Assembly: GCF_001456155.1 (NCBI RefSeq)
Contig: NZ_CP013293.1
Coordinates: 2,728,001-2,792,000 of the forward strand
From: Chryseobacterium sp. IHB B 17019
GTDB taxonomy: Bacteria > Bacteroidota > Bacteroidia > Flavobacteriales > Weeksellaceae
DNA: 64,000 nt
Reading direction: 5' to 3'
Positions 25,775 through 33,579 of the stretch are shown here, one piece after another; positions within the stretch are counted from its first letter, which is position 1, and the number at the start of each line of letters is the position of its first letter. The notes below the pieces were generated by a model. It did not search any database. It had not been told where the DNA came from and was given only the letters and a program-made list of their open reading frames with translations. The translations under genes and the position numbers were made by a program.

Positions 25775-25782
25775 CAAAGATA
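25775..25782 (-). promoter_or_regulatory. -7 element of the deoxyhypusine-synthase-like gene
   Basis: TATCTTTG on the minus strand matches TAnnTTTG, 15-22 bases before the ATG at 25760. No -33 TTG is evident. Confidence 0.4.
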
Positions 25783-25857
25783 AAACTTAAAAACGGAATG
25801 TAGCGGCTGCACTTAAAGAAACTCAGCGTAAACCTTCTTTTTTTGGTTAAATTATCC

Positions 25858-26232
25858 CTACAAAGATTCCACTTTTAAAATTTCGATTTTTCTTTCTCCG
25901 TCTTTAAAAGGCCAATCAATAACGTCTCCTACTTTATATCCAACGGTAGCAAGCGCAATATCTGACAGAATAGAATACTTATTTTTTGCAGGTTTTGCTT
26001 TTGTAGATGCTACGAAAATATATTCATGTTCAAAATCTCGGGTATGGTCCTTAATTGTAACTTTCCTGTCAACGGTCACGACGTCCTCAGGTAGATCTCT
26101 TCTCAAGACTTGCTTTGCTTTTCTAAGTTCTTCAGCTAGCCTTTTTTCTTCCTGCATGCTTACTTTTTTTCTCCTTAAAGTATCTTTTATAGCATCATAA
26201 ATTCCGGTTGTTACAATAATATTATTCGTCAT
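25858..26232 (-). CDS. Short GreA/GreB-like (Rnk-type) RNA polymerase-interacting protein
   Basis: A 124-residue protein. The C-terminal FKBP-like domain of Gre factors is clear: LSDIALATVGYKVGDVIDWPFKDGERKIEIL matches the GreA pattern for binding RNA polymerase's secondary channel. The N-terminal part (residues 10-45) is a shortened charged helix pair rather than the long coiled coil with acidic tip that GreA uses to stimulate transcript cleavage, so this is more like Rnk or an anti-Gre factor. I chose the ATG at 26232 (MTNNIIVTTGIYD). A longer frame from 26292 adds unlike residues. Its role is inferred from fold. Confidence 0.8.
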   Translation of the reverse strand: MTNNIIVTTGIYDAIKDTLRRKKVSMQEEKRLAEELRKAKQVLRRDLPEDVVTVDRKVTIKDHTRDFEHEYIFVASTKAKPAKNKYSILSDIALATVGYKVGDVIDWPFKDGERKIEILKVESL

Positions 26233-26576
26233 TTTTTTATTTTTAAAGCAATTAAATATGATGATCTCCAATAATCCAATGTAGGAATACAAGCAAAATC
26301 CTGCTTATTTCCTATGAAAACGCATCAAAAAAATTATAATAAATCGGAAAGCTTCCCCTGTCTTGGATCCTGACAGGGATTAATTGATAAACTCCTTAGA
26401 ACTTTTCAGGAAAGAATCTGTATGTAAGTATAATAATGACAACAATACCTTCGACTGGCGAAGTTTTGTAAGAAGAGAAAATTTTGCTGTCAATACCATT
26501 TTTTGTTTGAATTACTGCTAAGATAGGGATTTATTATTAAAATTAAAAACTAATATTTAAACTAAACTTTAAGTTA
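26233..26576. other. Gene-free stretch between Gre-like and arfB genes
   Basis: 344 bases with no credible reading frame. It contains the hairpin CCCTGTC/GACAGGG (26356-26378) and a smaller CTTCG/CGAAG hairpin near 26447. Either could end transcription of arfB, but neither has a good T run. No promoter match seen. Confidence 0.45.
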
Positions 26577-26969
26577 TTAAAATTTAAACTTTCTGTTCTC
26601 TTTTTTCTCAGAAATCTTCTTTTTAGTATCCAGTCTTTTTTGCTTTTGATTTTTTGAAGGTTTTGTAGCAACGCGCTTCTTAGGAACAATTAAAGCTTTA
26701 TCTACGATTTCCAGAATTTTTTCAATTGCTTTATTTTTATTCATTAATTGTGTTCTGCTTTCAGAAACCGTTAAGAATAAAAATCCTTCCGCGTTAATTC
26801 TGTTTTTAAGTTTATTTTGAATCAAATTCTTTTGATCTTCATTAAAAAATTCAGACCCGGAAACATTCCAAAGTACAGTCACGGAAGTTTCGACTTTATT
26901 CACGTTCTGCCCTCCTGCCCCACTGCTGCGGGAAGTTTTGAAACTAAGCTCTTTTGAGAAGTCTTTCAT
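26577..26969 (-). CDS. arfB: Alternative ribosome-rescue factor ArfB (aminoacyl-tRNA hydrolase)
   Basis: A 130-residue peptidyl-tRNA hydrolase of the release-factor family that frees ribosomes stalled at the 3' end of broken mRNA. The catalytic GGQ (19-21) lies in SSGAGGQNVNKVETSV, and the C-terminal tail is very rich in Lys/Arg, which threads into the empty mRNA channel. The codon-recognition domain of true release factors is absent, and length fits ArfB (YaeJ). It is upstream of the Gre-like gene on the same strand, but 344 bases separate them. Confidence 0.93.
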   Translation of the reverse strand: MKDFSKELSFKTSRSSGAGGQNVNKVETSVTVLWNVSGSEFFNEDQKNLIQNKLKNRINAEGFLFLTVSESRTQLMNKNKAIEKILEIVDKALIVPKKRVATKPSKNQKQKRLDTKKKISEKKENRKFKF

Positions 26970-27034
26970 TTTTAATTAGACTATTATTTTATTTTACTTT
27001 TTCACTACCCCGTCAAAAATTATTTGAATTTTCG

Positions 27035-27059
27035 CCACCCCTCCACAGGAGGGAATTTT
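27035..27059. repeat. CCACCCCTCC...GGAGGG intergenic repeat, copy 2
   Basis: CCACCCCTCCACAGGAGGG then AATTTT, near-identical to the copy at 21737. Located in the spacer after menE. Confidence 0.6.
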
Positions 27060-27067
27060 TCTTACGC

Positions 27068-28099
27068 TTACTTATTGTTAATGATTTCAGTTAACTCAAT
27101 TCTGTTTATTTTTCCGTTGGGTGTCCTTGGGATTTTCTCAATAAAAATAATTTCTTTCGGCTTATGAAAATTTTTCTCGAAATGTATTTTCAAAATTTTA
27201 TTAATTAAATCCTGTGATTGTTCTCCTTCAACTATCAATATCAATTTTTGTCCCAAACTTTCATCAGGAATTCCTAAAAATACAACCTCATTCGGAATTT
27301 CTTTTTTAACTAATGATTCCAACTGTTCCGGAAAAATTTTCGCACCACCGGAATTGATTACATTATCTATTCTTCCTAAAAACCTGAATTGATTCTTATT
27401 TTTAATTTCAACTAAATCATTAGTTTGCAAAACTTCCACATTTAAATCAGGAGCAAAAATCGTAAGACAACCTCTCTCATCTTTTGAAATATCGATATTT
27501 TCAAATATGGTAAAATAATCCTCCACCTCCGGAAAAATCTGTTTTAACCCAATGTGAGAAAGCGTTTCTGACATTCCATAAGTTTCAAAAATACGGTTTG
27601 ATGCTTGATTATTCAATTTGGAATTAAAAATTTTATTTTTTAAGCTTTCCGAAACCGCTGCCCCGCCGATAATTAAGTTTTTAATTAAATGTAATTTATC
27701 AAGAGAATTTTCAACCTGTAAAGGGGTCATCGCACAAAAATCAATTTCATGATCTATATTTTTCAATGGTTGTAGGGATGAGTCCGTAAGAATTAATTTC
27801 AGCTTTTTTACAATAGACCGCACAACCATCATTTTTCCTGAAATATATTCAATAGGAAGACAGATTAAAGCCGTATCTCCTTGTTTTAATCTTAGAAAAT
27901 CACCTGTCATTACTGCCGAATTGATCATTTTCTTTTTCTCAATATCAAATATTTTTGGAGTTCCCGTAGAGCCTGAAGTCTGTACTTTGACTGTTTCAGA
28001 ATCGGAAAACCATTCTTCTACAAAATTTTTAATTTTCATTTCAAATTCCGAAGAAGGAGATAATTGATTAGTATTGAGATTATTGAAGTCTAGAAGCAT
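27068..28099 (-). CDS. menE: O-succinylbenzoate-CoA ligase (menaquinone synthesis)
   Basis: A 343-residue AMP-forming acyl-CoA ligase. The P-loop TSGSTGTPK (41-49), the ETYGMSETLSHIG stretch, the FLGRIDNVINSGGAKIFPEQLE hinge, and the final PRTPNGKINR motif with its catalytic Lys are in place. The short length and the residues around the active site fit MenE, which makes o-succinylbenzoyl-CoA in menaquinone synthesis, rather than a fatty-acyl ligase; menaquinone is the normal quinone here. I chose ATG 28099. The frame continues back to 28315 but that part is antisense to the tRNA. No other men genes are adjacent, so MenE is likely rather than certain. Confidence 0.85.
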   Translation of the reverse strand: MLLDFNNLNTNQLSPSSEFEMKIKNFVEEWFSDSETVKVQTSGSTGTPKIFDIEKKKMINSAVMTGDFLRLKQGDTALICLPIEYISGKMMVVRSIVKKLKLILTDSSLQPLKNIDHEIDFCAMTPLQVENSLDKLHLIKNLIIGGAAVSESLKNKIFNSKLNNQASNRIFETYGMSETLSHIGLKQIFPEVEDYFTIFENIDISKDERGCLTIFAPDLNVEVLQTNDLVEIKNKNQFRFLGRIDNVINSGGAKIFPEQLESLVKKEIPNEVVFLGIPDESLGQKLILIVEGEQSQDLINKILKIHFEKNFHKPKEIIFIEKIPRTPNGKINRIELTEIINNK

Positions 28100-28150
28100 A
28101 TTTTTCGCAAATAAAAGCACAGTAAATTTAAAAAAAAGTTTAAAAAGTTC

Positions 28151-28180
28151 TTGCAAATAATTAAAAAAGCTGTAAATTTG
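28151..28180 (+). promoter_or_regulatory. tRNA-Gln promoter
   Basis: TTG (28151-28153), exactly 19 bases, then TAAATTTG (28173-28180). A perfect example of the Bacteroidota housekeeping promoter, placed 18 bases before the tRNA. Confidence 0.85.
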
Positions 28181-28198
28181 CACCACTAAAACAAACAG

Positions 28199-28269
28199 AG
28201 ACTCATGGTGTAGCGGTAACACTACTGATTTTGGTTCAGTCATCTGGGGTTCGAATCCCTGTGAGTCTA
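28199..28269 (+). tRNA. tRNA-Gln (anticodon TTG)
   Basis: A complete cloverleaf: acceptor stem AGACTCA pairing with TGAGTCT and discriminator A; D-arm GTGTAGCGGTAACAC; anticodon stem ACTGA/TCAGT enclosing the loop TTTTGGT, whose anticodon TTG reads CAA; and T-arm GGGGTTCGAATCCC. The CCA end is not encoded. It has its own promoter and terminator and is transcribed as a single tRNA unit. Confidence 0.97.
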
Positions 28270-28271
28270 CG

Positions 28272-28302
28272 AAAACCATCCTAAACAGGATGGTTTTTCT
28301 TT
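28272..28302 (+). terminator. tRNA-Gln terminator
   Basis: AAAACCATCC pairs perfectly with GGATGGTTTT around TAAACA, followed by further T residues. Confidence 0.9.
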
Positions 28303-28458
28303 TACCGTAATTCAATATGTTCCCGAATAAATTTAACAGTACATTAGCTTTACGATTTTCATTCTCTCATTCAACAATTTCTAAAAAACTCTAAAATCAA
28401 GCTTCAAGGCAGGATTTTTGTATTCCTTAAGAATAAACAACAAATAAAATACTATTAT

Positions 28459-28466
28459 TATATTTG
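28459..28466 (+). promoter_or_regulatory. -7 element of tamB
   Basis: TATATTTG matches TAnnTTTG. The tamB start at 28484 would leave a leader of only about ten bases. Confidence 0.45.
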
Positions 28467-28483
28467 TTTAAATCCAAACACTC

Positions 28484-31400
28484 TTGAAGCTGAAATTTAA
28501 CAAAAGAAAATTACTCAGGCGAATTCTTATAACCTTTATTTCAATATTGGTTTTTATTACGCTGCTTATATTTAGTTTAAGACTTCCCGTGGTCCAAAAT
28601 TTTATAAAAGATAAACTGGTTGCCTATCTGGAGAAGAAAATCAAAACAAAAGTAAGTCTTGAAAGGGTTTACATAGGTTTCCCAAACAGCCTAGTCATGG
28701 AAAATCTGTATCTAAAAGGTCAGAATATTGACACGCTTTTGGCAGTAAAAAAACTCGATGTCGGACTGCATATGTTGAAACTTATCAATTCCACAGCTGA
28801 CATCACTTCCGTTGATATGGAAGGCGCCCGAGCCAATGTTGTAAGAAATCCGGATGGAAAATTCAATTTTGATTATATAATTGATGCTTTTGCGACGAGT
28901 GATAAGGAGGAAAGTCCGTCGAAACCATTTATTATTTCTTTAGATAAAATTAAATTAAAAGATATCGGCGTTACTTTCAACGACCAACAATCTAAAAATG
29001 ATATAAAAATTTACTTTAAATCCTTTGATACAAGGGTAAGAACATTTGATTTAAATAACAACAAATATGCCTTGAATGACATCAATCTTGACGGATTAAA
29101 ATTAAAGCTAAAACAGGATCTCGTAGAAGAAGTTTCCAAAAAAGTCGAGAAAAAAGTTGATTCTTTAAACAATAAAAAGCCGATGCAGATTGGCTTACGA
29201 GGAATAAAATTCACCAATTTCGATATTGATTACGGAGACGACAATACCAAAACTTTTGCTAAGGTTTTATTTAAAGAATTAAGCACAAGAGTCAACAAGC
29301 TTGATTTGGAAAACAATTCTTATAATATCGGAAATCTGGTTCTTTCCGGAGCAAATATTAATGCAAACCTTTATCTTCCAGCCCAAAACGCCAATCCGAA
29401 GGACAAAAAAAATCCTGAGGTTTCAAAAAATTCCGATCAAGAAAAAGCAATGCAGCTACTCCTCGGAAAATTAGTTTTAAATGATGTAAAAGTTGCTTAC
29501 AACAACACCGCAATCACTCCCACAAAGCAGGGAATGGATTTCAATCACATGAATTTTTCTAAAATGAATGTGGAAGTCCGAAATTTCAAAATGGAAAATA
29601 ATACGTTTGCAGGAACGGTAAATTCAGCAGAAATCCAGGAAGCTAGAGGCTTGAATATCCAGAAATTCAAGACTGATTTTGTATACGCTGAAAAAGAAGC
29701 TTATTTAAAAGACCTTTATTTACAAACTCCAAAGACAATTTTACGCGATGAAGTAATCTTAAATTATAACTCTATTGAGCAATTAAGTTCAAATCCGGGA
29801 GCTGTAAAAATTTCAGCTAATATCAAAAATTCCAAAATAGGGTTTTCTGATATTTTAAATATAGTTCCGACTTTACGTAATACTGTTCCGTTTAATAAAT
29901 ATCCTAATGCGATTTTAAACGTCAATGCCAATGTAAAAGGATATGTCAATGATTTATTAATTAATGATTTGAAAGTTTCCGGACTCGATCAATTGCGGGT
30001 TGCCGCTTCGGGAAGAATCAAAAATGCCATGAATCCTGATCAATTATATTACGATTTGAGAATCGGTGAATTGTCTTCAACCGGCAGAACGATTTTTAAT
30101 TTGGTTCCAAAAAATACCATTCCATCGAATATCGCAATGCCTTCACATTTCAGCATTAAAGGAAGTGCAAAAGGCACCACAAAGGTTGTAAATGCAGACC
30201 TTAACCTCTACTCTACGGCCGGAAACGCCGCGGTTGTCGCTCAAGTAGATATGAGAAGGAAAAATCATGAGTTGTATGATGTAAAAGCCAATCTTCAGGG
30301 ATTACAAATCGGGAAAATTATTCAGAATAAAGATATTGGACCGATTTCTGCACAAATTGCTGCAAAAGGAGAAAGCTTTGATTTCAAAAATGCCAATGCA
30401 GACCTCAAAGGCCATGTTTCCTCAGCGGTTTACAAAGGATACCGTTACCAGAATATGGATCTTACAGGAAAAATAAGACGTGGAGCTTACAATATTATTT
30501 TAAATTCAAAAGATCCGAATGCTAATTTAAATTTAATCGCTTCCGGAGTTTATAACGAAAAAAATCCTACCGTAAAAATAAACGGACAAATTATAAAACT
30601 AGACATCAACAAGCTTGGATTCTATGAAAAACCAATGATTCTTGCAGGAAAAATTGATGGTGATTTTACAAGCTTAGACCCGGATAATCTGAACGGTTAT
30701 TTAAATTTAAAGGACTTTGCATTTTCTGATACAAAAGAGGTTTATCCTGTTCAGGAAGTGAATATGAAGGCAAAGTCAACCAACGATTCCACTCAGATTG
30801 TTTTCAATTCTCAGATTGCTGATGTGGAACTGACAGGAAAATATAAACTGACCCAGATTTTTGGTTCTTTATCGAATACAATTAATCAATATTATCAATT
30901 CCAAAAGCCCGGAAAGGTTCAGAAAATTGATGGCGGACAGTTTTTTACTTTTAATGCAAAAATTAAAAATGATGATCTGATCAGAAAATTTGTTCCGGAT
31001 CTGAAAAGTTTTGAAACGATAAATTTAGTTGGGAATTACGATGCCGATTCACAAAAAATTGAAGTTGACGGACAGATTCCACAATTGCTGTACGGCGAAA
31101 ATTCTATTGAAAATGCAACATTGAAAGTGACAAATGAAAATGATGCGTTACAATATAATCTGTATGTTGCAGGATTGAAAAGCTCGAGTTTTGCTTTAAA
31201 TAAAGTAAATATTGGCGGTGATGTTTCCAATAACATTATTAATTACAATATTACCACAAAGGATCAAAAAGATGTTACCCAATTCCTGATCGCAGGAAAC
31301 GCAAAATCCTTGAATGATATTACAGAAATTTCATTAAATCCGGATGGTTTAAAATTAAATTACAACGACTGGATGGTTGCCGAAGGAAACAAAATCCAGA

Positions 31401-33520
31401 TCAGCGACAGGGGAATTTTTGCTGATAATTTCAGGCTCTCTAGTGCTGGAAGCGAGATTTTATTACAATCTGAAAGCAATTCTCCAAACGCTCCTCTAAA
31501 TGTTTCGTTGAAAGATTTTAAAATCGAGACGATCACGGAACTTATTAAAAAAGATACTATTCTAGCCAGAGGAACCATCAACGGAACGGCTCAGCTGCGT
31601 AACTTAACTAAAAACATGACCTTTACTTCAGATTTAAATATTACTGATTTAATTGTTTATGAAAATCCTATTGGTAACCTCGCAGCGAAAGTCAACAATA
31701 CTTCACCGAATGTTTTAAATGCTGATATTACCCTTTCGGGAAATAATAATGATGTGAAAATTTTAGGAGATTACAACACATCTTCAAGCAGTTTTGATTT
31801 GAATATGGCAATTAATCAGCTTCAGATGAAGTCTGTTCAGGGCTTTTCCATGAATGCGATTACCAATACGGAAGGCTATCTTTCCGGAAACCTGAAAATT
31901 ACGGGAACTACTGATAAGCCTAATATTTTAGGCAAAGTAAAATTCAATGACGTTGGATTGGAAATTGCAAAAACAGGAAGTGACTTCAGAAAGCTGAACG
32001 ATGAGATTGCCTTTACAAGCAGAGGAATTGAATTTGATAACTTTAAAATCAATGATAAAGACGGAAATTCTCTTAAAATTGACGGACAGGTCTTAACACA
32101 GACCTACAGAGACTTTGCCTTTAACCTTGATGTCAATGCAAAGGATTTCAAAGTTGTAAATTCAGAAAAATCAAATGAAGCCATCATGTACGGAATTTTG
32201 GCGATTGACGCTGCACTGCATGTTCGTGGAAACCTGGATTTACCGAAAGTAGACGGTAGATTAGCCGTTGCAGACAACACGGATTTTACTTTTGTTCTTC
32301 CTCAATCCAGCCCTACATTGCAGGAAAGAGAAGGTATTGTAGAGTTTATTGATCAGGATCAGGTTGTTTTAAATAAAACCGTAAAAGCAGATTCTTTAAA
32401 TGCTCAAAGCCGAATCAAAGGAATGGACGTGAGCGTGAATATTGAAGTAAGTAAGGAGGCAAAATTATCTCTGTTAATCGACAAAGCCAATGGAGATTTT
32501 GTAAAACTTCAGGGGGAAGCAGATTTGACGGGAGGCGTCGACCCTTCAGGAAAAACTACTCTTGTCGGAGTTTATGAAGTGGAATCCGGAAGCTATGAAA
32601 TGTCTGTAAGCGTATTGAAACGTAAATTTGATATTCAAAAAGGGAGCACGATAACATGGACCGGCGAACCGACAACAGCCAACCTTGATATTACCGCTGT
32701 TTATAAAACCGAAGCGGCACCGATAGATTTAGTTGAACAACAGATCAGTGGCGAAGATGCGGGAACTCTGAATCAGTTTAAACAAAGAATTCCTTTCAAT
32801 ACTTTATTAAAAATGAAAGGTGAATTACTGAAACCGGTTATCACATTTGACATTACAACAGACGAGAAAAACAACGCCGTTTCTTCGACGGTTACAGATA
32901 TTGTGGATCAGAAACTGACTCAGTTGAGAACACAGGAATCCGAAATGAATAAACAGGTTTTTGCCTTATTACTTTTGAATAGGTTTATTGGTGAAAATCC
33001 GTTCCAGTCGGGAGCGGGAGTTTCAGGGGAAATGCTTGCAAGACAGAGTGTGAGTAAGATTCTTTCACAACAATTAAATAATCTGGCTTCTGATTTAATA
33101 AAGGGAGTAGATTTAAATTTTGACCTTGAATCTTCCGAAGATTATTCCAGCGGGGCAAAAAATACAAGAACCGACCTGAATGTCGGACTTAGCAAAAAAC
33201 TATTAAATGACCGACTAAAAGTTTCGGTAGGAAGTAATTTTGCATTGGAGGGTGATGCCCGTCAAAATGAAAATATGACGAATATTGCAGGTGATGTAAC
33301 AGTGGATTACAGTCTCTCTAAAGACGGCAGATATATGCTTCGTGCCTACCGTAAGAATGAATATCAGGTGGCTCTTCAAGGACAGATTGTGGAAACCGGC
33401 CTTGGGTTTATCATTACATTAGATTATGACAAATTCCGGGATATTTTCAGGAAATCCAAAAACAAGAATCAGAAAGAATCGAGAAAAAATAAGCAAAACG
33501 AAGTCGTAGAATTTAAATAA
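28484..33520 (+). CDS. tamB: TamB-like translocation and assembly module protein
   Basis: A 1678-residue AsmA/TamB-type protein. An N-terminal membrane anchor (about residues 12-32, ILITFISILVFITLLIFSLRL) is followed by a very long periplasmic beta-taco built of repeating hydrophobic grooves. The C-terminal DUF490 domain (about residues 1250-1640) contains GVYEVESGSYEMSV and KLTQLRTQESEMNKQVFALLLLNRF. TamB bridges the periplasm and helps with outer-membrane protein and perhaps phospholipid transport. The only in-frame start before the anchor is TTG at 28484; a stop lies five codons upstream. It is 59 bases from tamL, forming a TAM operon. Confidence 0.92.
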   Translation: MKLKFNKRKLLRRILITFISILVFITLLIFSLRLPVVQNFIKDKLVAYLEKKIKTKVSLERVYIGFPNSLVMENLYLKGQNIDTLLAVKKLDVGLHMLKLINSTADITSVDMEGARANVVRNPDGKFNFDYIIDAFATSDKEESPSKPFIISLDKIKLKDIGVTFNDQQSKNDIKIYFKSFDTRVRTFDLNNNKYALNDINLDGLKLKLKQDLVEEVSKKVEKKVDSLNNKKPMQIGLRGIKFTNFDIDYGDDNTKTFAKVLFKELSTRVNKLDLENNSYNIGNLVLSGANINANLYLPAQNANPKDKKNPEVSKNSDQEKAMQLLLGKLVLNDVKVAYNNTAITPTKQGMDFNHMNFSKMNVEVRNFKMENNTFAGTVNSAEIQEARGLNIQKFKTDFVYAEKEAYLKDLYLQTPKTILRDEVILNYNSIEQLSSNPGAVKISANIKNSKIGFSDILNIVPTLRNTVPFNKYPNAILNVNANVKGYVNDLLINDLKVSGLDQLRVAASGRIKNAMNPDQLYYDLRIGELSSTGRTIFNLVPKNTIPSNIAMPSHFSIKGSAKGTTKVVNADLNLYSTAGNAAVVAQVDMRRKNHELYDVKANLQGLQIGKIIQNKDIGPISAQIAAKGESFDFKNANADLKGHVSSAVYKGYRYQNMDLTGKIRRGAYNIILNSKDPNANLNLIASGVYNEKNPTVKINGQIIKLDINKLGFYEKPMILAGKIDGDFTSLDPDNLNGYLNLKDFAFSDTKEVYPVQEVNMKAKSTNDSTQIVFNSQIADVELTGKYKLTQIFGSLSNTINQYYQFQKPGKVQKIDGGQFFTFNAKIKNDDLIRKFVPDLKSFETINLVGNYDADSQKIEVDGQIPQLLYGENSIENATLKVTNENDALQYNLYVAGLKSSSFALNKVNIGGDVSNNIINYNITTKDQKDVTQFLIAGNAKSLNDITEISLNPDGLKLNYNDWMVAEGNKIQISDRGIFADNFRLSSAGSEILLQSESNSPNAPLNVSLKDFKIETITELIKKDTILARGTINGTAQLRNLTKNMTFTSDLNITDLIVYENPIGNLAAKVNNTSPNVLNADITLSGNNNDVKILGDYNTSSSSFDLNMAINQLQMKSVQGFSMNAITNTEGYLSGNLKITGTTDKPNILGKVKFNDVGLEIAKTGSDFRKLNDEIAFTSRGIEFDNFKINDKDGNSLKIDGQVLTQTYRDFAFNLDVNAKDFKVVNSEKSNEAIMYGILAIDAALHVRGNLDLPKVDGRLAVADNTDFTFVLPQSSPTLQEREGIVEFIDQDQVVLNKTVKADSLNAQSRIKGMDVSVNIEVSKEAKLSLLIDKANGDFVKLQGEADLTGGVDPSGKTTLVGVYEVESGSYEMSVSVLKRKFDIQKGSTITWTGEPTTANLDITAVYKTEAAPIDLVEQQISGEDAGTLNQFKQRIPFNTLLKMKGELLKPVITFDITTDEKNNAVSSTVTDIVDQKLTQLRTQESEMNKQVFALLLLNRFIGENPFQSGAGVSGEMLARQSVSKILSQQLNNLASDLIKGVDLNFDLESSEDYSSGAKNTRTDLNVGLSKKLLNDRLKVSVGSNFALEGDARQNENMTNIAGDVTVDYSLSKDGRYMLRAYRKNEYQVALQGQIVETGLGFIITLDYDKFRDIFRKSKNKNQKESRKNKQNEVVEFK

Positions 33521-33579
33521 ACGGCAGATATTAGACACAAGATAACGAACTTACAATCAAAGTGTTAAAATTTTAAATA

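Noticed and set aside
28100-28315. N-terminal extension of menE to an ATG at 28315
   Set aside because: The extension is antisense to the tRNA-Gln gene and encodes residues unlike MenE; the ATG at 28099 gives the family start.
28316-28483. Additional tRNA or small RNA next to tRNA-Gln
   Set aside because: No further cloverleaf or conserved RNA structure could be recognised; the region is AT-rich spacer.
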